Below, in pieces: positions 18,033 through 26,494 of a stretch of DNA of 64,000 bases. The translations under genes were made by a program, and so were the position numbers. The first letter of the stretch is position 1; every line of letters starts with the position of its first letter. Source of the stretch: Pseudomonas sp. GM18 (GTDB taxonomy: Bacteria > Pseudomonadota > Gammaproteobacteria > Pseudomonadales > Pseudomonadaceae); contig NZ_AKJT01000075.1 in the NCBI RefSeq assembly GCF_000282195.1, forward strand, positions 62,001-126,000, written 5' to 3'. The notes beneath the pieces are model-generated. The model saw only the letters and a list, made by a program, of their open reading frames with translations. It ran no database searches and was not told where the DNA came from.

Positions 18033-18839
18033 TCACGCGAACTCAGGCAAGCCAAAGAACTGCCGCGCACTGGCGGTGCTGTGGGCGGCGAGATCTTCCA
18101 TGCTTTCCCCACGATGCAACGCCACTTCACGTAACACTTCAGTCAGATACGCCGGCTCGTTGCGACCGTTCTTCGGCTTGGGGCGCAAGCTGCGGGGCAG
18201 AAGATACGGCGCGTCGCTCTCCAGCATCAAGCGCCCGCGTTTGATCTCCTTGACCAACGGATGCAGGTGCGTGCCCCGGCGTTCGTCGCAGATCCAGCCA
18301 GTGATGCCGATGTGCAAGTCCAGATCGAGATAGCTGAACAGCGCCTTCTTTTCACCGGTGAAGCAGTGCACCACGGCAGCCGGCAACCGGTCGCGGTAAT
18401 CACGCAGTATCTCCAGCAGTCGTTGACTGGCGTCGCGCTCATGCAGGAACACCGGCAGTTGCAGTTCGACCGCCATCGCCAGATGTTCTTCGAGGACTTT
18501 TTCCTGTTGCGGGCGGGGCGAGAAATCACGATTGAAATCGAGGCCGCATTCACCCACGGCCACCACGTTCGGCTCCTTGAGCAAACTGCGCAGACGCTGG
18601 GCGCTGTCGGCGTTCCAGTCGCTGGCCGAGTGCGGGTGAATGCCGGCCGTGGCGAACAGTCGTTGAGCGCTTTCGTCCAGTTGCCGGCACAGTTCCAGTG
18701 CCTGTTCGCTGCCCTCGACGCTGGTCCCGGTAAGCACCAGTTGGCAGACTCCGGCAGCGTAGGCACGGTCGAGTACAGCCTGGTGTTTGTCGGCAAAACT
18801 GGGGTTGGTCAGGTTGACGCCGATATCGATGAGTTGCAT
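18033..18839 (-). CDS. tatD: TatD-family metal-dependent deoxyribonuclease
   Basis: A 268-residue TIM-barrel amidohydrolase-fold enzyme. Visible family motifs: DIGVNLT near the N-terminus (in place of the usual DxHxH of YcfH types, as in true TatD), TAGIHPHSASDW, VAVGECGLDFNRDFSP, PVFLHERDA, VVHCFTGEK and the terminal LESDAPYLLPR. TatD cleaves 3' ends of DNA and RNA and assists DNA repair. GAGGT upstream of 18839 supports the start. It is divergent from the transglycosylase gene across about 240 bp. Confidence 0.9.
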   Translation of the reverse strand: MQLIDIGVNLTNPSFADKHQAVLDRAYAAGVCQLVLTGTSVEGSEQALELCRQLDESAQRLFATAGIHPHSASDWNADSAQRLRSLLKEPNVVAVGECGLDFNRDFSPRPQQEKVLEEHLAMAVELQLPVFLHERDASQRLLEILRDYRDRLPAAVVHCFTGEKKALFSYLDLDLHIGITGWICDERRGTHLHPLVKEIKRGRLMLESDAPYLLPRSLRPKPKNGRNEPAYLTEVLREVALHRGESMEDLAAHSTASARQFFGLPEFA

Positions 18840-19076
18840 GGTGCTACCTCGGACCAAAGGCCGGAAAGCATATCAGAGCTGTAGATTTATAAGAAAAGCC
18901 AAGAACTACAACGAGTTAAAGCTGTCTGTTGAGGCCGCGAGGCAGGTCGGGGTTGGTAGCTTTGCCATCACTGTGCCACTCTCTCGCACTTTATCAGCGC
19001 TTCAAGCGCTCTGTTTCTGTTGCCCGATGTCATGAAATCACTCATGAGGTTGGCCAGTATTCTTTCCGGAGAGTGG

Positions 19077-20498
19077 ATGACACGTCCCTCGGTTTTGTTA
19101 CTGCTGTGTTGTTCGTTGCTGCTGCCGATGCCGGCGGTTGCGCGTCTGGCCGGGCCGTTGCAAGCCGTACCGGCAGCCAAGGTCCGCGACCTGGCGGAGA
19201 TTCGCAGTAGCCGTGTGCTGCGGGTGCTGGTCAACCAGAGCCGCAACAGCTCCGGCGAAGTTCAGGGCCAGGCCATTGGCGTCGAATACCACCGCCTGCG
19301 GGCTTTCGAGCAATACCTTAATGGCCACGCCCGTGACGGCCAGGAAATCACCCTCAAGATCATTCCCAAAGCCAAGGATCAACTGCTCGGCGCGTTGCAA
19401 CGCGGGGAGGGGGATCTGGTCGCGCCGGGGGAATTGCTTGATCCGCAATCGGGCCACGCGGTCAGCACCAGTGAACCGATTGCCAGCAACGTGCCGTTGC
19501 TGCTGGTAGGGATCAAAGGCGAACGACGTTACACCCACCTCGAACAACTCTCGGGTAAAACCCTCGCGCTGCCCACCGGCAGTGCTGCCGGGGATGCGGT
19601 CAGCCAGATCAATCAGAAGCTCGCGCTGCATAAACTGCCCCCGGTGAAGATCGAGTGGGTCGACCCAAGCCTGGCCGTCGAGGACGTGTTGGAAATGGTC
19701 CAGGGCGGGATCTTCCATCTGACCATCGTCGAGCAACCGATCGCCGAGCGCTGGGGCAAGATCCTGCCCAAGTTGCGCTTCGATCGACAGGTCCTCATCA
19801 GCGAGCCGGGCGAGGAATACTGGTTCGTGCGCCGCGACGCTTCAATGTTGCGGGCGAGCATCGACCGCTTCCTGACCACCTACAAGCAACCGTCGGACCA
19901 GGATGCGGCGTTCCTGCGGATCTACCGGCGCCTGTATCAAGTGCACTATCCCTTGGCCAAGGCCGATCGTCAGCGTCTGGAAAAACTTCGACCGGTGCTG
20001 CAAAAACACGCGCAAGCCCAGGGCATGGACTGGCTGAACCTGGCCGCGCTGGCCTTCAAGGAATCGGCGTTGCAACCCACCGCCAGAAATGGCAGTGGCC
20101 CCACTGGCCTGATGCAAATAACACCCTCCGCCGCCCAACGGGTTGGCGTCAGTGACATTCAGAATCTCGATGCCAATGTGCAGGCCGGCGCCAAGTACCT
20201 GGCGATGATCCGCCGCAAGTTTTTTGCCAGCCCCAAACTCAACGAGCGTGAGCGCATGGCGTTCGTGCTGGCGGCCTACAACATGGGACCGGAGCGGGTC
20301 CAGGGCATGCGCGCCGAGGCTCGGCGGCGCGGCCTGAATCCTAATCAGTGGTTTTTCCAGGTTGAGCGCATCGCCATGGAGCAGGTGGGAATGGGGGCTG
20401 TCAGCTATGTTAATAGCGTGAACAAGTATTACCTGGCGTTCGATCGGGAGCGGGAGTCGTTGGAGCCCCAGGGGCAGAAAGTGGTTACATGGAAATGA
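19077..20498 (+). CDS. MltF-like lytic transglycosylase with solute-binding domain
   Basis: A 473-residue exported protein. Residues 1-22 form a signal peptide (LLLLCCSLLLPMPAVA). Residues about 40-280 are a family 3 solute-binding domain, and residues about 310-450 are a SLT lysozyme-like domain with the catalytic Glu329 in AFKESALQP, then GPTGLMQITPSAA and AAYNMGPERV. The protein should cleave glycan strands of peptidoglycan in the periplasm, modulated by the binding domain. There is no lipobox, so it differs from outer-membrane lipoproteins. GGAG five bases before 19077 sets the start; earlier in-frame ATGs lack a ribosome site. It is one of several MltF relatives expected in Pseudomonas. 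Confidence 0.85.
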   Translation: MTRPSVLLLLCCSLLLPMPAVARLAGPLQAVPAAKVRDLAEIRSSRVLRVLVNQSRNSSGEVQGQAIGVEYHRLRAFEQYLNGHARDGQEITLKIIPKAKDQLLGALQRGEGDLVAPGELLDPQSGHAVSTSEPIASNVPLLLVGIKGERRYTHLEQLSGKTLALPTGSAAGDAVSQINQKLALHKLPPVKIEWVDPSLAVEDVLEMVQGGIFHLTIVEQPIAERWGKILPKLRFDRQVLISEPGEEYWFVRRDASMLRASIDRFLTTYKQPSDQDAAFLRIYRRLYQVHYPLAKADRQRLEKLRPVLQKHAQAQGMDWLNLAALAFKESALQPTARNGSGPTGLMQITPSAAQRVGVSDIQNLDANVQAGAKYLAMIRRKFFASPKLNERERMAFVLAAYNMGPERVQGMRAEARRRGLNPNQWFFQVERIAMEQVGMGAVSYVNSVNKYYLAFDRERESLEPQGQKVVTWK

Positions 20499-20601
20499 TC
20501 GACTAAGCTGATAGTTATGGTGGGTTTTTTGCGCTTTTAGTATGTGTTTTATTGATTAATATAGCGACCAACCAACACACACTCACGATGGATGACACAA
20601 C

Positions 20602-21036
20602 ATGAGCACACTGATCAACAAGGTACTGTCCACCCGCGCCGGCTACGGTCTGACAATTCTGCGGATTTTCGTCGGCATCATCTTCGCGGCCCACGGCTCA
20701 CAGAAACTCTTCGGGGCATTCGGCGGTTATGGCATTGCCGGCACCGCACAGTACATGGAAAGCATTGGATTGGCGCCCGGTCACCTGATGGCGATCCTGG
20801 CCGGTGGTACCGAATTCTTCGCCGGTCTGGCGCTGATCATCGGCCTGCTGGTACGTCCGGCGGCATTGGGGCTGACCTTCCTCTCGCTGGTCGCGATTTT
20901 CTCGGTGCACATCAGCAACGGTCTGTTCATGGCAAACAACGGTTATGAATTCGCCCTGGCCTTGCTCGGCGGCAGCCTCGCGGTGCTGATCGAAGGCGCA
21001 GGCAAGCTCTCGGTCGACCGCGCCATCGCCGACTGA
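20602..21036 (+). CDS. DoxX family membrane protein
   Basis: A 144-residue inner-membrane protein with four helices (starting at LTILRIFVGIIFAAHGSQKL, then LMAILAGGTEFFAGLALIIG, AALGLTFLSLVAIFSVHI and ALALLGGSLAVLIEGAG). The family motif RxxxGxxFxxHGxxKLFG near residues 18-35 is intact. DoxX-like proteins often act with thiol or sulfur redox enzymes in the membrane; the specific partner is not visible here. A strong terminator follows. Confidence 0.8.
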   Translation: MSTLINKVLSTRAGYGLTILRIFVGIIFAAHGSQKLFGAFGGYGIAGTAQYMESIGLAPGHLMAILAGGTEFFAGLALIIGLLVRPAALGLTFLSLVAIFSVHISNGLFMANNGYEFALALLGGSLAVLIEGAGKLSVDRAIAD

Positions 21037-21053
21037 CCGCTCTGGCTCAACGG

Positions 21054-21095
21054 AAAGGCCCGCACAGTGTGATGCACTGTGCGGGCCTTTTTTTG
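21054..21095 (+). terminator. Rho-independent terminator after the DoxX gene
   Basis: Thirteen-base-pair perfect stem (GGCCCGCACAGTG with CACTGTGCGGGCC), five-base loop, then seven T. It stops the DoxX transcript. Confidence 0.92.
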
Positions 21096-21297
21096 TTGCT
21101 GGTGATTCTTGACACTGTCCGGTCAGCTTCTCTAGGATGCTGCTCATGCGCCGATTTAAACAGCTACTTGCGGGGCGCCAGGCGACTCATTCAGTTGCCG
21201 ATAGAAGCTTGAAACAGGCTTCGAAATACCGCTAAAGCGCTGGTTCGGTGTTGCCTCTCACCTGCCATGCAGACTTTTGAGGCAGAGACACGACACA

Positions 21298-21606
21298 ATG
21301 AATGCATTGAACCCCGTTGTACGCCCCGCGCCGATCACGGCACATCTCACCCAGCGCAATCCAAAAATCCTGCTTGGCGGTAAACATCAGCCGACGCTGT
21401 TGCGTTACCTCGATGGCTGGCCACGTCGCACCGGCGGTCCGGCAGCATTCCTGATCCAGTTTGTCGAAGATGGCGAGTCGCTGGAGCGCTTCGCGACTGA
21501 CAGTTTCGATCTGGCGGTGATTCAGGCGCCCAGCGCCGAGGACGCGCCTGAAGTGATCAGGCAACTGACCCGCGTCGCGCGCCAAGGGCTGATTGCCCGC
21601 TGCTGA
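21298..21606 (+). CDS. Conserved-looking hypothetical protein
   Basis: A 102-residue cytosolic protein that I do not recognise. It has no membrane segment or signal peptide. A stretch near residues 30-65 (GGKHQPTLLRYLDGWPRR, ESLERFATDSFDLAVIQAPS) and a C-terminal helix EVIRQLTRVARQGLIARC look like a small alpha/beta unit; the pattern recalls the last part of a Rossmann methyltransferase, but no SAM-binding motif is present. The ATG at 21298 is preferred to a TTG at 21277, although its ribosome site is weak. It converges on greB. Confidence 0.6.
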   Translation: MNALNPVVRPAPITAHLTQRNPKILLGGKHQPTLLRYLDGWPRRTGGPAAFLIQFVEDGESLERFATDSFDLAVIQAPSAEDAPEVIRQLTRVARQGLIARC

Positions 21607-21637
21607 GGCTCTGGGCGCTGGCTCAGAGCGCCGCGGC

Positions 21638-22135
21638 TCAAAAATAGTCGATCGCCACGATATACACGCACTGTTCACCGGTTGGCGTCTGCACGCGAAC
21701 TTCGGCATCCAGTGCCTTGCCGATCAAGGCGCGGGCCAGCGGTGAATCGATGCTGATCAGGCCTTGTTTCAAGTCCAGCTCATCCGGCCCGACGATGCGA
21801 TAGCGTGACTCTTTGCCATCCTCGTCTTCGATCGTGACCCAGGCACCGAAATAAACCTTGTTAGGGTCGCTGGGTTTTTCGCTGACCACCTTGAGGGCTT
21901 CCAGCCGCTTGGTGAGGAAGCGCACGCGGCTGTCGATCTCGCGCAGCATTTTTTTGCCGTAGGTGTATTCGGCGTTTTCCGAGCGATCACCCTGGGCCGC
22001 CGCCTCGCTGACCGATTGCGTCACTTGCGGTCGGCGCACATGCCACAGTTCATGAAACTCGGCGCGCATCCGCGCTTCACCTTCGGGGGTGATTAGCGCG
22101 GTACCGGCGGTGCGGGGAGGGCGATAACGGCTCAT
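21638..22135 (-). CDS. greB: Transcript cleavage factor GreB
   Basis: A 165-residue RNA polymerase factor. The N-terminal coiled coil carries the acidic tip QGDRSENAEYTYGKK with Asp and Glu that coordinate Mg in the secondary channel and trigger cleavage of backtracked RNA; the basic patch REIDSRVRFLTKRLE is the GreB version. The C-terminal FKBP-like domain ends with EQCVYIVAIDYF. Length and motifs distinguish it from GreA. Compare the atypical Gre-like gene at 34492-34986. Confidence 0.93.
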   Translation of the reverse strand: MSRYRPPRTAGTALITPEGEARMRAEFHELWHVRRPQVTQSVSEAAAQGDRSENAEYTYGKKMLREIDSRVRFLTKRLEALKVVSEKPSDPNKVYFGAWVTIEDEDGKESRYRIVGPDELDLKQGLISIDSPLARALIGKALDAEVRVQTPTGEQCVYIVAIDYF

Positions 22136-22194
22136 GGCGACTTCTTGTGGTTAAGTTCTTGAATCAGGTTTTTAAACAAGTGTGCTTGAGTTTA

Positions 22195-24699
22195 TCAACC
22201 CTCGCGCAAGACTGTCAGCGGGCTGGCGTTCAAGGCGCGGCGCGTGCCGAACACACCGGCACCGCCGATCAGCACGGCGCCGATCAGAGGCAATACCAGC
22301 AGCCATGGATGCGGATGCCAAGGCAGGTCGAAGGCGTAGCGGTAGAGCACCAGGCTCACCAGTTCCGAGCCCAACGCCGCCAATAGCCCGCTGACCGCGC
22401 CGAGCAAACCGAACTCGATCCGCCGGGCCCTGACCAGCAACTGCCGTTCGGCGCCCAGCGCTCGCAGCAATGCGCCTTGGCGAATACGTTCATCGAGTGT
22501 TGCCTGCAAGCCGGAAAACAACACCGCCATCCCCGCTGCCAGCACGAACAACAGAACGTATTCGACCGCCAGGGTCACTTGCGCGAGGATGCTGCGCAAC
22601 TGCTCCAGCAACGCTTCGACTTGCAGAATGGTCACTGCCGGAAAGCTGCGGGACAGGTCGACGATCTGCTGATCGTGACCGGGCGCCAGATAGAAACTGG
22701 TCAGGTAGGTCGCCGGCAAGTCTTTCAGGGTGCCGGGCTGGAAGATCATGAAAAAGTTCGGCTGGAAGTTATCCCAGTTGATCTCCCGCAGGCTGGTGAC
22801 TTTCGCCTCCCGATTGACCCCGCCGACGCTAAACACCATGTGATCGCCAAGCTTGAGCTTGAGGCTTTCGGCGACTTTACCTTCCACCGAAACACCGGGT
22901 ACTTCATCCGCCGGTTGCTGATCCCACCAGTTGCCGGCGGTGAGCTTGTTGCCCGCCGGCAGGTCTGCCGCCCAGGTCAGGCTCAGGTCGCGTTGAATGG
23001 CTCGATCACCGGCCGAGTCCTTGCTGACAATGTCCTGCACCGGTTCGCCATTGATGCTGATCAGCCGTCCCGGCACCACCGGGTACAGCGGCGCCGATTG
23101 GGCCGACAGTTCCATTAGCCGATCGCTAAAGGCCTGTTTGTCCGCCGGCAGAATGTTCAGGGCGAAATAATTCGGGGCGTTTTTCGGCAATTGGTTTTGC
23201 CAGGTGTCGAGCAACTCGCCACGCAGCAAAGCGATCAATGCCATGGACAGTAGAATCAAGCCGAAGGCCAGGGATTGGCCCGCCGCCGCCAGTGGATGAC
23301 GCAACAGTTGGCCCAGCCCCAGACGCCATGGCAATGAGGCGCGCGCCAGCATCCGGCGCAGGCTCTTGAGCAGCAGCAAGAGCAAACCGCCAAGCACCAG
23401 CGCCGCGATCACGCCGCCGCCGAGCAGGGCGAAGGTCAGCACCAGGTCGAGGCTCAGGCGCCACATGATCAGGCCGAGGGCGCCCAACGCCGCGCCATAA
23501 ACCATCCAGGTGCTGGACGGAATCGGCAGCATGTCCCGGCGCAAGACCCGCAGCGGTGGGACTCGCCCCAACGCGGCCAATGGCGGCAGGGCAAAACCGG
23601 CCAGCGCGACCAACCCGGTGCCGATCCCCGCAATGGCCGGCAACAGGCCTCCCGGTGGAACGTCTGTCGGCAGTAAATCATGCAGCAGCGCAAACAGCCC
23701 GAGCTGCGCCAGCCAGCCGAGCAGGGCGCCGCTGATGCTGGCGAGCAGTCCGAGTACCGTCAGTTGCAGGCTGAACAGCGCCATGGTTTCCCGACGGGAC
23801 AGACCCAGGCAGCGCAGCAAGGCACTGGCATCGAATCGGCGGGTAGCGAAGCGTGTCGCTGACAACGCCACCGCCACACCGGACAGCAACACCGCCACCA
23901 GACTGGCCATGTTCAAATACCGTTCGGCCTTGCCCAAGGCACCGCCGATCTGCCGGTTACCATCGCGGGCATCCTGGATGCGCTGGTTGGCGGCCAGACC
24001 TGGCTTGATCAGTTGACGATAGGTTTCCAGCGCCTGGGCGTTGCCGCGCCAGAGTTCGCGGTAACTGACCCGGCTGCCGGGTTGCACCACGCCGGTTGCC
24101 TCAAGGTCGCTGAGATTGATCAGCACCCGTGGCGTCAGGCTGTAGAAGTTACCGGCGCGATCCGGTTCGTAGGTCAGCACCCGCGCCAGTTTCAGAGTTT
24201 TCATGCCGACGTCGATGCTGTCGCCGATCTTCAAGTCCAGTGCAGTCAGCAGTCGCGCCTCAACCCAGGCTTCGCCGGGTTTCGGACCGCCACCGGGCGC
24301 TTCTTGCGCGAACGGCGCGGGGGCGCTTTTCAGTTCGCCGCGCAGCGGGTAGACGTCATCGGCGGCTTTGATGCTGGACAGCTGAATGCCATTGTCGGTG
24401 GCGATGACACTGGAAAACTCCACCACCTGAGCGTGTTCAAGACCCAGTTCGGTGCCACTCTTGATCTGTTCCGGCCGCGCCGGCGAACTGCCTTCGAGCA
24501 ACAGGTCGGCGCCTAGAAACTCGGTAGCGCGCAGCATCATGGCGCCGTTCAGGCGGGCGCCGAAGTAACCGATGGCGGTACTCGCCGCCACGGCCACCAG
24601 CAAGGCGAAGAACAACACGCGCAACTCACCGGCACGGGCATCGCGCAGCAGTTGGCGAATGGCGAGACTGAACAGGCGCAACAGCGGCAGGCGTGCCAT
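22195..24699 (-). CDS. FtsX/YbbP-type ABC transporter permease
   Basis: An 834-residue inner-membrane protein. One helix near residue 20-45 is followed by a large periplasmic domain of about 220 residues, then three helices of a first FtsX unit (LNMASLVAVLLSGVAVALSA onward), a middle set, a second periplasmic domain and a final FtsX unit near 700-830 (LFVLAAGMAVLFSGLQATL). This ten-helix layout is that of E. coli YbbP, a non-classical exporter or mechanotransducer. The ATG at 24699 overlaps the stop of the ATPase gene by one base (TGATG), so the two are coupled. Confidence 0.88.
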   Translation of the reverse strand: MARLPLLRLFSLAIRQLLRDARAGELRVLFFALLVAVAASTAIGYFGARLNGAMMLRATEFLGADLLLEGSSPARPEQIKSGTELGLEHAQVVEFSSVIATDNGIQLSSIKAADDVYPLRGELKSAPAPFAQEAPGGGPKPGEAWVEARLLTALDLKIGDSIDVGMKTLKLARVLTYEPDRAGNFYSLTPRVLINLSDLEATGVVQPGSRVSYRELWRGNAQALETYRQLIKPGLAANQRIQDARDGNRQIGGALGKAERYLNMASLVAVLLSGVAVALSATRFATRRFDASALLRCLGLSRRETMALFSLQLTVLGLLASISGALLGWLAQLGLFALLHDLLPTDVPPGGLLPAIAGIGTGLVALAGFALPPLAALGRVPPLRVLRRDMLPIPSSTWMVYGAALGALGLIMWRLSLDLVLTFALLGGGVIAALVLGGLLLLLLKSLRRMLARASLPWRLGLGQLLRHPLAAAGQSLAFGLILLSMALIALLRGELLDTWQNQLPKNAPNYFALNILPADKQAFSDRLMELSAQSAPLYPVVPGRLISINGEPVQDIVSKDSAGDRAIQRDLSLTWAADLPAGNKLTAGNWWDQQPADEVPGVSVEGKVAESLKLKLGDHMVFSVGGVNREAKVTSLREINWDNFQPNFFMIFQPGTLKDLPATYLTSFYLAPGHDQQIVDLSRSFPAVTILQVEALLEQLRSILAQVTLAVEYVLLFVLAAGMAVLFSGLQATLDERIRQGALLRALGAERQLLVRARRIEFGLLGAVSGLLAALGSELVSLVLYRYAFDLPWHPHPWLLVLPLIGAVLIGGAGVFGTRRALNASPLTVLREG

Positions 24700-25382
24700 C
24701 AAGGCTCCAGAGGGGCGACCAGCAGGCCGGCTTCAAGGCGGATCAGGCGCCGGCAGCGATGTGCCAGGCGTTCGTCGTGGGTTACCAGCACGAGGGTCGT
24801 GCCGCGCTCCTTGTTGAGTTCGAACAGCAGATCGCTGATGCGCTCGCCGGTGTGGCTGTCGAGGTTGCCGGTGGGTTCATCGGCGAACAGCACGTCGGGC
24901 TCGGCGGCGAAGGCACGGGCAATCGCCACGCGCTGCTGTTCGCCGCCGGAGAGCTGGCGCGGCGAGTGGGTCAGGCGTTGACCCAGGCCGACCCGTTGCA
25001 ACAGCTCGGTGGCGCGCTCACGGGCGTCTTTGCGGCCATCGAGCTCCAGCGGCAGCATGACGTTTTCCAGGGCGTTGAGGCTGTCGAGCAGTTGAAAGGA
25101 CTGGAAGACAAACCCCACGTGCTCGGCGCGAATGCGCGCGCGCTGGTCTTCGTCGAGGTTGCTCAGGCCTTGGCCGGCGAGAGTGACTTCGCCGCTGCTC
25201 GGCAGGTCGAGGCCGGCCAGCAGGCCGAGGAGGGTGGATTTGCCGGAACCGGAGGCGCCGACAATGGCCAGGCTATCGCCCTTGTTCAGTTCCAGGCTGA
25301 GTTCGTGCAGGATAGTCAGTTCACCTTCCGCGCTGGGAACCACTTTGCTGAGGTTCTTCGCGGTGAGAATGCTTGCGCCCAT
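24699..25382 (-). CDS. ABC transporter ATP-binding protein (YbbA type)
   Basis: A 227-residue ATPase of the LolD/MacB class. Walker A is GASGSGKST, the Q-loop is FVFQSFQLL, the signature is LSGGEQQRV, Walker B is VLFADEPTG and the switch His is in VTHDE. It powers the permease encoded immediately downstream. In E. coli the same pair is divergent from tesA, as here: the start at 25382 lies only ten bases from the tesA ATG, so each promoter must lie inside the other gene. The substrate is unknown. Confidence 0.92.
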   Translation of the reverse strand: MGASILTAKNLSKVVPSAEGELTILHELSLELNKGDSLAIVGASGSGKSTLLGLLAGLDLPSSGEVTLAGQGLSNLDEDQRARIRAEHVGFVFQSFQLLDSLNALENVMLPLELDGRKDARERATELLQRVGLGQRLTHSPRQLSGGEQQRVAIARAFAAEPDVLFADEPTGNLDSHTGERISDLLFELNKERGTTLVLVTHDERLAHRCRRLIRLEAGLLVAPLEP

Positions 25383-25392
25383 GGAGAATCCG

Positions 25393-25998
25393 ATGCGTGT
25401 GTGGTTTTTGAGTGCTGGCCTGGCCTTGATGTGCATGGCCCAGAACGCAGCGGCGGGTACAGTCCTGATCGTTGGCGATAGTATCAGCGCCGGTTTCGGC
25501 CTGGATACCCGGGTGGGGTGGGTGTCGTTGCTCGAGCAACGGCTCAAGCGCGAAGGTTTCGACGATAAGGTGGTCAATGCGTCCATCAGCGGCGACACCA
25601 GTGCCGGAGGCCGGGCACGCCTGCCGGCGCTGCTTGCAGAGCATAAGCCTGAGCTCGTCATCCTCGAGTTGGGAGGCAATGACGGCTTGCGCGGAATGCC
25701 GCCAACACAATTGCAACAAAATCTTGCGTCGATGATCGACAGCTCCCGCGTCAGTGGCGCCAAGGTGCTGTTGTTGGGCATGCAATTGCCACCCAATTAC
25801 GGTGTGCGTTACACCCAGGCATTTGCCGAGGTTTTCATCAAGGTGGCCGACGATAAAAAAATCCCGCTGGTGCCGTTTTTTCTCGACGGCGTGGGCGGTC
25901 ATCCGGACCTGATGCAATCCGACGGCCTGCACCCGGCGGCGGGGGCTCAGGGCAAGTTGCTGGAAAATGTCTGGCCGACACTGAAACCGCTGCTTTGA
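25393..25998 (+). CDS. tesA: TesA-type multifunctional esterase/thioesterase
   Basis: A 201-residue periplasmic SGNH hydrolase. Residues 1-20 are a signal peptide (FLSAGLALMCMAQNAAA). The four blocks are visible: GDSISAGFG with the nucleophile Ser, the Gly of SISGDTSAGG, the Asn of GGNDGLRG, and the Asp-His pair in DGLHPAA. The family cleaves acyl-CoA thioesters, aryl esters and lysophospholipids. GGAG six bases before the ATG at 25393 fixes the start. Confidence 0.92.
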   Translation: MRVWFLSAGLALMCMAQNAAAGTVLIVGDSISAGFGLDTRVGWVSLLEQRLKREGFDDKVVNASISGDTSAGGRARLPALLAEHKPELVILELGGNDGLRGMPPTQLQQNLASMIDSSRVSGAKVLLLGMQLPPNYGVRYTQAFAEVFIKVADDKKIPLVPFFLDGVGGHPDLMQSDGLHPAAGAQGKLLENVWPTLKPLL

Positions 25999-26054
25999 CG
26001 CTTTTCTAGCGGCGGTGTTTCGGCTAAGGTGGCGCCCCCGATTTGGAGCCCCCG

Positions 26055-26348
26055 ATGCCGCGTCCTGCCTGGTCCCTTTTTGCCTATCAACTGATCGAGC
26101 CTGACGAACAGCTGGATCTGTTCGCCTGCCAGGAGGTGCGGGTGCATCTGGTGACCCGTCAGCTGGAGCTGGGCGGCTCGGCGGACCGAACCCTGTGCGG
26201 CAGCCTGTTGCCGGCGCAACCGCGCTGGTCGAGCGTCGATCGCACGGTGTTCCAGGACCAGCGCCTATGCTCGCTGTGCCGGGCCATTCTGGAATCGCAA
26301 AAACGCGGCACCTCGCCGATCTGGCCTGAGTTGCGGTTCGAGCTGTAA
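26055..26348 (+). CDS. Small four-cysteine hypothetical protein
   Basis: A 97-residue cytosolic protein of no family I recognise. Four cysteines are spaced Cys25, Cys48, Cys72 and Cys75, the last two as CSLC, which would suit a small zinc site. The sequence is otherwise mixed, with WSLFAYQLIEPDEQLDLFAC at the start. GGAG six bases before the ATG supports it. It lies 56 bp after tesA in the same direction and before an L,D-transpeptidase gene. Confidence 0.65.
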   Translation: MPRPAWSLFAYQLIEPDEQLDLFACQEVRVHLVTRQLELGGSADRTLCGSLLPAQPRWSSVDRTVFQDQRLCSLCRAILESQKRGTSPIWPELRFEL

Positions 26349-26415
26349 ACCCTGTGGCAAGCCCCATTGCCACAGGAAAGCTTCCACCACAGGCAATCCC
26401 CCCTCGCCACAGGTC
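26349..26415. repeat. REP-like palindromes before the L,D-transpeptidase gene
   Basis: Two short inverted units around TGTGGCAAGCCCCATTGCCACA and CCACAGGCAATCCCCCCTCG, both of the TGTGG REP class seen at 2395-2440. They lie between two co-directional genes. Confidence 0.55.
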
Positions 26416-26494
26416 TTGCATCTCCCCGAAATAACGGGCGGCGGTGTACAATCGGGTTTTTATACCCTTGTCGATCATGCGAAGGATTTTCCGG

